Shown piece by piece: positions 10,843-21,394 of a stretch of 64,000 bases of DNA (the first letter of the stretch is position 1; the number at the start of each line of letters is the position of its first letter). A program made the translations under genes and the position numbers. Source of the DNA: Anodontia alba (taxonomy: Eukaryota; Mollusca; Bivalvia; Lucinida; Lucinidae). Location: positions 53,672,684 to 53,736,683 of the forward strand of contig OZ024827.1 of assembly GCA_964016985.1 (NCBI GenBank). Direction: 5' to 3'. Under the pieces are notes generated by a model. That model did not search any database and had not been told where the DNA came from. It saw only the letters and a list, made by a program, of their open reading frames with translations.

Positions 10843-12514
10843 GTAAGATATTTTATGAGATTCCAGAAACTTATTAAAGCACCATAAGTTATGTTATAAA
10901 GATATTGAGATGACAGGTCTGAATCTCTTGATACATGCAGCAGAAAATTTCAATAAGTATAAAAGTTATTTAAGTTTGAAGTTTGGTTCATTTATATTCT
11001 AGGACGAAAAAGAAATGCCAGGCACATAGAATATGCAAAAAATATTTTATTGCTTAGCCTAGAATAATGAACATCGGTCAGATTGATATCTCGTTCACTG
11101 TGGTATTTTTTTTCTCAAAATCGTCACTGAAAATCGAATGAAACTTTATCAACTTGTTCAATAAAGATTGAATGTAACATTACATAAACCATCTGTAAAG
11201 GTTACCCGGCGTTTCGTTTTCGTCCTAGTATATTTTAAATGTTTTCTGAATCTGTATCTAAAACGTTATATATACCTCAATAATATTCATGTCTATTTTG
11301 TAATGACATGAGGAGATGGATTGAAATAAAAAAAATTATAATTTGTGAAACAAAAACATGTGAAATTTAATTTCAGTTGCATGTTAAATTGGTAAATCAT
11401 TCTGTGTAGGACAAAAAGAACTGACCCAAAGAGTTTAGTAAAAGTAACATCCTTTGAGCTCTCAGATTAAAATTTAAATAAAATCATATTAAACAAGTTT
11501 CAACGCGTAGGATAGTACACATATATGCAAACTACCTTAGGTGACATGTCAGTTATCGACGATCATTTTATTCAGTTTCAAGTTTGCAGATTTTAAGAGA
11601 ACCAGGACAAATTTTCTACGTTGTATTGATTGCCAAAGCTCCATTAAAAGCCCATATAAAATAAAATAAAATAATAATAATAATAAAAACACTTTTAGTT
11701 TAAGCACTACAACTGAGTTCTCAGAATGTTTAACTTCTTGTCTTACTATTATAAAGTATGAAAGATCTAATAAAGAAAAAAAAGGTAAGAGAAAAGTCCA
11801 GGGAGTGCCACAATCACATACCGCAGCCCTTCCCAGACCCCAAGAGGAAGAGGAACTCTTCTGGTTATATATTCCGGAGAGGATTTTAATGAACTAACAT
11901 CTAGATACTACCGCACGTCTAGTTTATCTACATATGATTTTCTGCAATTACACAACACTGCCATAGACGGAGAAAATATACATTTATAAAAGTCATAATG
12001 ATATCATCTTTTTCTTTATAGTTTACACTAAATTGCCACATAAACTGACAAAAGATACATTTATGGATTTAGTTGTTTTAAACAATATTTTATAATTTTT
12101 TTTTTTATTTTACATGTAAACAAACATATACACGGATTACACACTATTTCAAAATGATTAGGCTGTAATTAAAAGAGCAAACTAACTAAATTTACTTACC
12201 GGAGAATCAATTTTTTCCAACTGTCACTTTTACAAGTAAAATCTACATGTAACATGGTGCACGAAGTATATATAGTCAGTGTTCACCGATCCAATAAACC
12301 TTGCGGTACTGGCCTAATGTGTATTTACTCTGATTGTAAGACGTGTTATTTCTTTATTTCTTAGCCGTTGAAAAATAAGGCTTTACAAAAACTACCATAT
12401 GTGCCGCACATGCGACCAACGGAGGCTTAGGTATGATTGCACTTTTGTGCAATCTTGTTAGTGCTTTATTTTCGCATACATATAAAAAGGGCTATATAAG
12501 GTTAGATTAAGAAC
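10843..12514. other. AT-rich non-coding stretch with one dispersed repeat
   Basis: Probably intron or intergenic DNA following the orphan exon. A copy of the dispersed family with 'ccagggagtgccacaatcac' lies at 11795-11880. Short ATA/AAT runs are at about 11660-11690. No other coding segment is convincing. Confidence 0.4.
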
Positions 12515-12867
12515 TTAATACCTAGCTTTTGTTTGATTTGGGCTTAACGTCGCTTTCAACCTTTTTCAGTCATATCGCGACGGTGTCTGGATGTGGCAGG
12601 GAGCTCAATGCTCACTTTTAGAGTGCTGCCTCACTGAAAAATCACGCCCCAGACACTTTGACATGATATTCCACCCAGTCACATTATACTGACACTGAGC
12701 TGACCAGTTCTAGCTCTACTTTCTTAATGCTGAGCGCCAAGCGAAAGAGCAGCTAGTACCATTTTTAAAGTCTTTGGTATGACCCGGCCGGGGATCGAAC
12801 CCGCAACCTCCCGGTCACAAAGCGGACGCTCTACCACTGAGCCACTGTGCCGGTTTAATACCTAGCT
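12515..12867 (-). mobile_element. tRNA-derived SINE with perfect 13-bp target duplications
   Basis: The element occupies 12528-12854 and reads on the minus strand. Its 5' head is tRNA-like: A box TGGCTCAGTGG (12834-12844) and B box GGTTCGATCCC (12791-12801) lie at normal spacing. The body is about 230 bp and ends in AAAGCGACGTTAAGCCC near 12540-12556, a tail motif common in molluscan SINEs. Flanking direct repeats TTAATACCTAGCT at 12515-12527 and 12855-12867 are identical, which marks a recent retroposition. SINEs encode no protein and use RNA polymerase III promoters and a partner LINE. Confidence 0.93.
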
Positions 12868-14346
12868 ACACTAGACGGCTGTGTATGTGAAATTGAAGAA
12901 ACACCATGCAGGAACAAAAATTTCGTTGATATTTTATTTTTGCATCACGGCTAAAATGACAGTTTTGTAATTTGTAAAAAAAAACGCTTATTTACTTGAT
13001 AAAAAGGACAAAATACCCTATACTATACCTAGTTAAGAAATTAAACTGCAATGGAGCATACACAAATGCGTTTAATAACTTCTTTCCTACATGTGGTACT
13101 CTAAGGCTGAAATGATACAAAAACTGCTATCAAAAGTACTAGTACCAGACATCCTCTTGTTGTTGTTTTTTTTTTTTTTTTTTTGTTTTTTTTTTTTCTT
13201 CTATTTTTCTTTTTTTTTTAGTCTATAACAATGATTGAAATATGAGTTTGTATCATTAAGATGTTGAGAAATAGAATTGATATTTCTATAATTTGTATAA
13301 AAATGATAATTTGTAACATATTTGTTCATGACGTTTGCTGATTATAAATAAATTAAAGGTAAAAAAAAAAAAAAAAAAGAAAAAAAAAGAAACATATACA
13401 ATATCAATGTTCCAGGATCAGACGGTAAGCTATAAGCTTATATAGGTCATCACTGAAAGAAAATTCATGAGAAAATTTCTTTATCTTGCTTAGCTGAGAA
13501 ACATGTTTTTTCGTTCTGAGGTTCATATATATCATACGGTATCATCGGAATGCTTGTGAGGCACTTCCTTTCCACATAATTATACAAAAAAAAAAAAAAA
13601 AAAAAAAAGTGGATAACGATGAGTACTAAATATGCACCTCCTCCTTGTTTTTGAGTCCCTTCTGTTTCGCATTCTAATTACGCCGATGAGTTACCTAATA
13701 ATGATAATTATTATTTTGCCCAAATGCTGGATGAAATTTATCCAAAAGAACTTCAGCTAAACAAAGCTAATGCCACTGATACATAGGCGCCCCATTTCTG
13801 GATTTAGAGTTATCAATTATCTTTTCTAAAATTTACTACAATTAATAATTGGATGGCGACGTCGCTCGGGCTTCAACCTATGGTGTATATATTTCTCAGT
13901 CCATTCGTTTCGTCAGATCCTTCATTATCAAAAACAGGGCTTTTGGTATCATAAACTGCATAAAACATGTTCTCCTGTCATTCTGAATTGCAAAAATTCT
14001 AACGTGATTAGATCCATTTATCAATTCTAACCATCAGTGATAGGTCATAAAAGGTGAAGGAGTCACACAGGAGTGTATATAAATTAAATTCTAACAGAAT
14101 GGTGTTGTAACTGAATGTTCGTAGTAACAGTGTTTTCAGGAAAATAAAACGGATGCCCCCACCAACAGTGCACCTGACTTCAAAAATGAGTTCAAAAGGT
14201 GAACAAAAGATCCAGGTAGTGCCACAATCAAAAGAAGCAACCCATCCAAGGCGACGTCACTCTACTTCGTTACGTACATCGTCATTGTAGAATTATATTA
14301 GAGTCGCATAGTAGCAAGTTTCATCTTGTATTATCGTAGAATGATA
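12868..14346. other. AT-rich non-coding stretch with homopolymer runs
   Basis: It holds T-rich runs at about 13160-13220, A-rich runs at 13360-13390 and 13587-13608, and a dispersed-repeat fragment with 'ccaggtagtgccacaatc' at 14210-14230. A short possible terminal exon (14140-14202) is discussed in the findings. Nothing else was recognised. Confidence 0.4.
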
Positions 14347-14516
14347 GGATTGCCTGTGGAAACAAAGAACACACAAAAATCACGAAAATCGAGACTCGGT
14401 TTGATTGAGTCTCTTCATATGCAATACTGTAGGATTGCCTGTGGAAACAAAGAACACACAAAAATCACGAAAATCGAGACTCGGTTTGATTGAGTCTCTT
14501 CATATGCAATACTGTA
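14347..14516. repeat. Perfect 85-bp tandem duplication
   Basis: Two identical 85-bp units, 14347-14431 and 14432-14516, begin 'ggattgcctgtggaaac' and end 'atgcaatactgta'. I see no mismatch, so the duplication is recent or an assembly effect. Confidence 0.95.
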
Positions 14517-15400
14517 GTTTGCAAGTTAGAGTGTGTTTGTTCATTCGTTATCGTTTAGGCCTTCTCCTTCCCAGGTCAGAGCAGAGGGTTTCAAGCCGCT
14601 GGGAATGTGAATCTCTCTTTCCATGAACAGAGCTAAATGATAAGATAAGACGGAAAGAACCGACACCTGATGGGACAGCCTTCTAGAATGTTCTGTCCAG
14701 ACAGAACGAGGCTGTAAAAATACATGTGCTAGTGATATAAAAACCCGGGTACTAGTGATATAAAAAACACATGTGCTAATGATATAAAAGAAGTGAGCAT
14801 AAATTGCCAAAATAATAAAATTCTGATAAGTCGGAAGGCCAAAAATTGTTGAAATATTCCAAACAGGTTAAAACCTAAGAACCTTTATTTTTTTCTCTCT
14901 TATCGGGAACCCTAAAACCCTCTTTTGTTTTATGAGCATTACACATTAATTGCATTTGACAATTTCTGTATCTGAATGCCAAAAATTAATTATCAACATA
15001 ATCCAAGTGGTTTTAGTGATTTTCACAAACAGATTACGGACGGATGGAAAATCCTCGGCGAGGCTATCTATAAGGAAACCTGGCATTTGACAATTTTATT
15101 GGTTAGATTTTGTCAATATGTATCTTCACGCTAAAATTATCAAAATATTCCAAGCGGTTTAAAAGTTAAAGCGATTTTCACAAACGGATTACGAACGGAC
15201 GGACATGGTGAATATAGGGCACTTCTCGTAAGTCCTCCTTTCGGATGACTTTACTGCGGGTCGTGCAATATAACGTTGGCTTGAAACAATCTGCTGGAAG
15301 CTCTGTCGGAAGTCGAATTTTATCACGACTTAGTCTATCAATTCAAAAGGACTGTTGATAATCCTAATTTTTCTGAACAATTTGTCAGTCGTTACAAAAC
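14517..15400. other. Non-coding stretch with short tandem units
   Basis: About 14715-14790 holds three approximate copies of a 24-28 bp unit around 'tgctagtgatataaaa'. Two passages near 15000-15040 and 15140-15200 share 'caagtggttttagtgattttcaca'-type wording, suggesting an old repeat. No gene is recognised. Confidence 0.4.
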
Positions 15401-16190
15401 TAATGCTTAATGCATGCAAACTAACATTGTTTCCCTGTTTAATTGCACAACGATGGGTCGGGCTTCAGACTGCATGGTGGTTCCTTCCTTTGTCTGTTTC
15501 AGAAGGTGGGCGCCTTCTGTGCCGTCTGTGGTCCGGCCCATCGCGTATCAACTTGTGTTTTTTTCTGCACTGGTCCATCTACTTTGTTTAATCGCAGTTT
15601 TGCGATTACACGTATTTGTCAGTTTGAGCTGTAACACGACTTGGAGGTTTCGTTTGAGTAAAATTAGTTAAAGCCCCGAAGTAGTTGTTTCTGTTGACCG
15701 TTCATCTGTTGTAGTTCTTTTTTTTGGGGGGGTTTGTTCTTTATTGTTGTGTCTTGTCATTGTTTGCCCTCATCTCTTCTCTTTTCGATACCTTGGGAAT
15801 TCTGTACTTCATGACTGTGGCCTTTCCCAGATAAAATTTAGATTCCGTACCACTAAAACTGAATTAATGCTCTCTGAAATCTTTTACTACTGACCTTTCT
15901 AAGGCGGAGCTTTTTGTTCTGTTTGTTCTTTGTAGGGATTTGTGCTCGCTAGGTGACTTTTTTCGTGTTTGGTACTGCTTAATATTTTGTTGTAGTGTTG
16001 TGAACATTTGGTACGTATGGGGGTCCAGTCTGGCATTGTGATCACCTATTTGAGAAATAGAAAACACATCGCTTTGTTTTAGGTGTTTGTAACGTAAGGT
16101 ATAGTTAGTTTAGTCTTCCTCTTGGTAGGCTATGTTCTGTGACTGGGGCCTTCCTGGATACCTTTTGTACTATCTTTAATTAATCTCATT
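15400..16190. repeat. Dispersed repeat family, ~0.8-kb copy
   Basis: The passage from 'tttaattgcacaacgatggg' (15438) through 'tgtctgtttcagaagg' to 'ctgacctttctaaggcgg' (15890) and 'gggccttcctggatacc' (16147) is paralleled at 53768-54540. Parts recur at 53280-53620 and 60560-60845. It contains no conserved long reading frame. The family identity is unknown to me. Confidence 0.6.
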
Positions 16191-16703
16191 CTTTCCTTTG
16201 AAAAGTACTAGAATCTGCAGATTGCACTCGAGTTTGGACTTCGATAGTGACGCTTACGAAGTGCCCGTTGAGCACTCGTTAGAATTGTCGAAACAAATTT
16301 CAGTTCAATGAATTTACACCGGACGCGCTTTCCCCATAAAATCTATGCCCTGCGCCCAGTTTTGAAAAAGCAGTTAAATGAGGTAAATATAGAGTTTATT
16401 CCTTTTTTTAGACTATTGATACTCATGAGTAGTAGTCATTTAATGAGGGTCTCCCGGGGAGAGGGAGGGATACTTGTACACTAGGTCCCTTTTTTTGATT
16501 TACGAGACCCAACACAGGCTTCGATTCCAAGCATTGATTATAACAGATTACAAAACTATCGTGTAGACTGATCAGACTGCGCGGACGCGCACGACATGAG
16601 TAGAAAGATTAGACTAGTTGCACAGTCTGATCTGTCTACGCTAGTCGCTTATGTCAGAGAGAGAGACTTTATGACATTCGAGACCAAAAAAAATATCGCT
16701 TAT

Positions 16704-16756
<53 letters not shown>

Positions 16757-17849
16757 ATTAGGGTGTATATAGAAAAAGCACGGACTGACAGACAGACAGC
16801 ACAACAGATACATCTTTTTTTATTAGCGGAATTAGAATTCTATATGCAAAAAGTTCTGTTGATGCGGACTGCACTGCGGACTTGTGCTCGAATTTCATCA
16901 TATCCTGTTAGTGTTAGTTGTATTCATAAGATGAGAAAAAACTATATGCGGACAAGCCTCTGAGCATCGACGCTGACTGATAAAGATTGTTCCTGTATAA
17001 GGCATATCCGTTTTGTTCTAGTGCAAACTGGCTTATGTATTATTAGTATCATTGTTTTATATGTTCATTTACTTATGAATGGAGTGGATATATCACATTG
17101 TCTCGCATGAGGGCTGATATGTTCACTGACTGACGTGTCCATATTTATTTAAACTAACGAGCATTCAGTTCCAATAGACAATGAAATTGTGACACAATCG
17201 ACTAGTGTAGACTCAGATCAGAATGCGCATCGTACAATTAAATCAGTCTACACGGTTCGTCCGCATTCATAGTCTAATCGAGGCAAACACGGCAATACTG
17301 TTTGTACTCAAAATACGTGGTCAGTGTAGAGCTAATCAGACTGCTTGGATGATATAAGGTCGATTTTATTTTTAGACTATACAACATGTTCGCTCGCGCT
17401 CCTCTGAGAAGTGCCATGAGAAAAGATGTCTTCGGGGCATACGACAAAGATCAATAATCAACTCCTATTGAAATATTATAAATAAATTCATTTTAATGGG
17501 ACACATCTGTAAGTTTGCTGGTATGAGTCACTCATACTACCTGGTAGTGTTCGTCGTCATTAGGAAGCTTCATCTTGTTTAATTGTAGAATGTATAGTTA
17601 GGGTATGTTTATTTATTTGTTATAGGTGTTAGCCCTCTCCTTGCCTGGTCGGGGGCTCTATTGAATTACTAGACACAAGGAAGAGATATATTCTTCGTTT
17701 CATCGGGGGCACGAAGTACTTGTCGAGACAAGAGATCATAAAACCGATGACACCACAGTAGAGGAGTACAGTATTTCACAGCGAAATGTTGTATCGGGAA
17801 ACTTTGCAGAAACATATTAGTCTCATTATTCTAAGATAAATCTCGTCAG
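16191..17849. other. Non-coding stretch with 'gtgtagactgatcag' repeats and GA microsatellite
   Basis: Short passages with 'gtgtagactgatcagactgcg' wording appear near 16561, 17205 and 17325, and again at 33745 and 33460, which marks an old dispersed family. A pure GA run is at 16707-16753. No gene was seen. Confidence 0.5.
16707..16753. repeat. (GA)n microsatellite
   Basis: Uninterrupted GA dinucleotides. Confidence 0.98.
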
Positions 17850-18130
17850 CACGACAACGCTTATACTTGGTCGGGGATTGTACTGGTTGTTCTCAAGTTG
17901 ATTAATCAACCAGATTGCTCAAATAATAAGCCAGCTAGTCTTCGGTCATGTTATGATTGTTGTCAAGGCTGAAGCGAAGGAATCGTGGATGTTTGTTATG
18001 TCACTATGTTTTATGTTGTAAATATATATGTAAAACATAGTTTTCTGTGTAGATGGTACAGTTAGGCGTAACCTGGAGCATAATCAGTAGGAAGGCACCA
18101 TCGTTCCGTCCAGACCGCTTAGTGAGATGA
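17850..18130 (+). mobile_element. Degenerate LTR fragment
   Basis: The segment shares order and wording with the 3' part of the LTR at 63036-63975: a TTGATTAA-containing palindrome (near 17897), 'ttctgtgtag' then 'tggtacagttaggc' (18044-18066), 'gagcataatca' and 'aggaaggcacc'. The outer edges are not clear. It is probably an old solo LTR of a related LTR retrotransposon. Confidence 0.55.
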
Positions 18131-18346
18131 GTGTAAACCATTCTTAGTTTGGTTAGTATGATCTCAAGAGAGGATATGAAAAGTTATATTACTATGATTT
18201 TCAGTTGTACCGTCCCAATTCGAGTTGTGTATCTTTCTTTACTGAACATTCAGTCCATATATAAGCGATTTTGTTATCTATATGCAATATTTGTGCAGCA
18301 TTTGTATCATAAACGTAACATGCATAAAACTTAGTTTGGGCCGGTG

Positions 18347-18383
18347 TGTATGCGTGCGTGCGCGCGCGCGTGTGTGTGTGTGT
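18347..18383. repeat. GT/GC-rich microsatellite
   Basis: Alternating purine-pyrimidine tract of tgcgtgcg, cgcgcg and gtgtgt words; it could adopt Z-DNA. Confidence 0.9.
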
Positions 18384-18423
18384 TTCAGTGCTAAAGAATA
18401 GCATTCTTTTAAAAAATACAAAT

Positions 18424-18520
18424 GACATGAAAGGCCACATTCGCGAATGACAACCTTCCCAAGACACTGGAAGAAGGAGTAACAAGAAAAACAAAACGGA
18501 ATAGTACATTTGGTATAATA
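18424..18520. repeat. Dispersed repeat ('gccaca..cttcccaagacact')
   Basis: Another copy of the short family seen at 11795, 44825 and 59330: 'gaaaggccacattcgcgaatgacaaccttcccaagacactgg', written here as wording shared with those loci. Confidence 0.6.
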
Positions 18521-18584
18521 GACTTGCGAACTGCAATACAGAAACCATCTAGGCAAATTCTGCGGTTTAACTGGTCTTAAACTA

Positions 18585-20023
18585 TACTGAAAGGAAAAAG
18601 AAAGGCAGGTTAAATTTTATTCCTAAATTTCATTCAAGTTTGAAAAAGTTTGTTAAATATTTTACTATGATTACAAAACGGTACATGTATGGAACAAAAG
18701 TTCCAAATTTCATTGGTTTATGATCAACAAGTCTCGAGTTATTGAAGTTCATTGGTAGCTACACCCCAAATCTTGAAATCAAAATCAAACTGAAAATCAA
18801 TATCGGGTGTGCCCCCCTCTTGCTGCCGTTGCTGCCCTAATTCTCCTTTGGATAGAGTTAACCAAAGCATTGACAGTTCGCATCGGGATGTTATTCCATT
18901 CATCGATCAACGCATTCCTTAGTTGTGCGAGAGTTGCGTGGGGATATCGGCGCTTCCTAACCCTTCTGTTCAGCTCATCCCACATGTGCTCTATTGGGGT
19001 AAAATCTGGACTGTACGGTGGCCATGCTAGTGGTGCGATGTTATTGTTTGCCAGGAAATCCTGACAAACTCGGGCAACATGTGGTCGGGCATTGTCCTGC
19101 TGAAGAATCAGATTACGTTGTTGCACAAGCGGGACTGCAACAGGACGCAAGATCTCATCCCTATACCTTACTGCGGTCATATTGCCCGCAACAATAATCA
19201 ACTGTGATTTTATCCCGTGAGCAATGCCTCCCCAGACCATAACGGAGCCACCCCCAAACCGATCCCGTTCGACAACACAGGCGTCGGCAAAGCGTTCTCC
19301 GCGACGTCGGTACACACGACGTCGACCATCTGCGCGATAGAGAGTGAACCTAGACTCGTCCGTAAAAAGAACTCGTCTCCACTGCCTCATCGAAAATAGC
19401 CTGGGCGCATGCGCCGTCAACCACGCAATACGACGCAACCTACGTGCCTGGGTCAGAGGCAGACCAACGTATGGACGACGAGCTCGAAGACAAATCTCAC
19501 GCAATCGACTTCCAACAGTCTTCGGAGAAATTTGTCGATTATGCGTACCTACTGTATTAAGGGCAGTTTCGGTAGCAGTGAGATGACGATTCCGCAAATG
19601 TGCCAGACGGATTGTCCTGTCTTGACGTCGCGACGTCACGCGTGGACGCCCAGACCGCGGTCGGTCTGCTAAATGCCCTGTCTCCCTTAAACGTCTAACA
19701 AGACGTTCAATTGTTGAGACGTTAACCCCAAAATGATTGGCAACTTGCTGTTGCCTCTGACTCTGCATCAGCAACGCAATTGCCCTACCCCTCTGAACAT
19801 CAGTCAATCGTACCATGAAAAAAAGTTCAAAATAGCGCTGTGTAGTGCACGGTTGAATGATTTCACACACTGGGTAGATAGCACATTGACCAAAGACTCG
19901 TATACCCGCGGTTCACATTCACAGGACAATCTGTAAAAGTGTATGGCTATAGTAAACACCGTAAAAAAAGGTTAAAATAAGAAGGAAAAAAACTCTACCC
20001 TGCGTTTCTTTTTCCTTTCAGTA
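18585..20023 (-). mobile_element. Tc1 element, copy 2, with intact transposase
   Basis: The inverted repeats start TACTGAAAGGAAAAAGAAA at 18585 and end with the matching complement at 20023. TA duplications lie at 18583-18584 and 20024-20025. It is 1439 bp long. Compared with copy 1 it lacks about 150 bp upstream of the transposase start. Ends, target site and reading frame are all in the state expected of a recently active element. Confidence 0.96.
18797..19816 (-). CDS. Tc1-type DD34E transposase, intact
   Basis: A 339-residue transposase that cuts and pastes its element at TA sites in the nucleus. The ATG at 19814-19816 (MVRLTDVQRG) is chosen because upstream residues are not family-like and begin from GTG. 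A paired-type DNA-binding region covers residues about 1-120: a first helix-turn-helix at QQVANHFGVNVSTIERL, the GRPR AT-hook-like motif, then a second helix-turn-helix. The catalytic triad is complete: D153 in FTDESRF, D241 in LQQDNARPH, E276 in PIEHMWDEL, with 34 residues between the last two. A glycine-rich FGGGSVMVWGG box precedes D241. No stop or frameshift is present, unlike copy 1. The length matches Tc1 transposases (about 340). Confidence 0.96.
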   Translation of the reverse strand: MVRLTDVQRGRAIALLMQSQRQQQVANHFGVNVSTIERLVRRLRETGHLADRPRSGRPRVTSRRQDRTIRLAHLRNRHLTATETALNTVGTHNRQISPKTVGSRLREICLRARRPYVGLPLTQARRLRRIAWLTAHAPRLFSMRQWRRVLFTDESRFTLYRADGRRRVYRRRGERFADACVVERDRFGGGSVMVWGGIAHGIKSQLIIVAGNMTAVRYRDEILRPVAVPLVQQRNLILQQDNARPHVARVCQDFLANNNIAPLAWPPYSPDFTPIEHMWDELNRRVRKRRYPHATLAQLRNALIDEWNNIPMRTVNALVNSIQRRIRAATAARGGHTRY

Positions 20024-20025
20024 TA

Positions 20026-21394
20026 GTTTAACTTGTCCGAAGCTTCGCTCCTTACTTCTTTCTGATCTACTTTTCCATCCACGTTAGTGAAAAGTCTGCG
20101 CAAAACATATACAATCACAAAAGTTTTGGCAAAACAAAGAGGAGGGCTTGAGGTCGACCTGACACAAGGGTAAAACAAACCCACTAAGACCATCTGTTTT
20201 TAGAAAGTTAAAGATTTTTAGTGGTCAGTTTTTCTATAATATGAATATTTACTTTGAAATTCCTATCTATACGGTACTTACCTATTTTTGTAATGCTATC
20301 ACGGAAATTGAGTTTCGCTAAAGCCAGTGCTGGTGTGGTGGTGTGTGTGTGCTGGGCGGGGGAGGGGGGAGGGTTGGCGTGGGCGGAAGAGGGGGAGGGG
20401 GTAAAAGGAGTGGCGTATGCAGCCCTTCAATGCAACCTTAATGGATTTTATTGATACATTGGCACATACCTTAGGTCAAGTTCTAAGGTGCTTTCTAGAT
20501 TTTAATTGACTTCACCACTGTAAAGTGAGCGTACAAATGCTGTTTTGCTGTTTTCCCATATCATAGTGCAGTTTTGGATGTTTATTATTTTCCTTGGGAT
20601 CAATGAGCCCTTTCTAATATCTAGGAAAATCGAGTTCCGCTTAAGCCGATGCTAGGCGAGTAGGAGGCGCATTACTACCTGTAAATTTAAATGCTATTAT
20701 AAAGAGTCTGAATAAAATCGAGATTCCGAATTTCGTCCGTTTATGTGTTCTTTGCTACCAAGGGCAACCTTTATAATAATAATAATAATAATAATAATAA
20801 TCGACTTTATTTATAGAGGGTAACACATTTAGTAATCTAGTACTAATCTTCCATGTGGCCCTCTTTTTTCCTGGGTAGAAACCAGATATAATTTATTCAT
20901 AAATTGGCACATAGAGTAAACTGTCAACGCTTTCCACTTTTGGAGTTTATTATTAACCTGATGTAAAGTTCTAAGGGTGCTTAATAGGATATCTAGGACT
21001 GATAGTTTATGAGACTGTCTTTCAATACCACACTTTAAAAAAAATCAATAAAATATAATACGCTTCTTTACCTTCGAAAAGGACATCTACAGTGTCCTGT
21101 GCGAAGGAATGACAACGGGTTTTCCAATTAATAAATACGCTGCTGATAATTTCTTTAAAGCATTATTATGTGTACATTGTGCTTTTACTATTACTATGCT
21201 TTGTGAACCAAACTTCGGAGCGTTGTTAAGATTCCTTCGTATGCGGGAGTAGGGCAGCGGAGAGGAGGGGCGTTCGAGTGGAGCCGGAGGGATGGAAGGA
21301 AGCATAAAACTTAAGCGTACATTATGTTGCAATAACGGTTCTTTACACATACTTTATGAATGATCCCATTTTACTTGCTTGAATTTTATTTATT
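20026..21394. other. Non-coding stretch with G-rich dispersed repeats
   Basis: Passages around 20300-20430 and 20630-20790 share 'gagttccgcttaagcc', G-rich runs and 'tatgtgttctttg..ccaa.ggcaacctt' with 30825-31010. A (TAA)n run occupies 20772-20801. No gene was recognised. Confidence 0.5.
20772..20801. repeat. (TAA)n microsatellite
   Basis: Ten near-perfect AAT/TAA trinucleotides. Confidence 0.97.

Noticed and set aside
12365..12430. Segment after 'tttcttag' reading PLKNKALQKLPYVPHMRPTEA and stop, as exon 4 of the orphan FABP
   Set aside because: Splice acceptor and phase fit, but the residues bear no resemblance to the FABP C-terminus.
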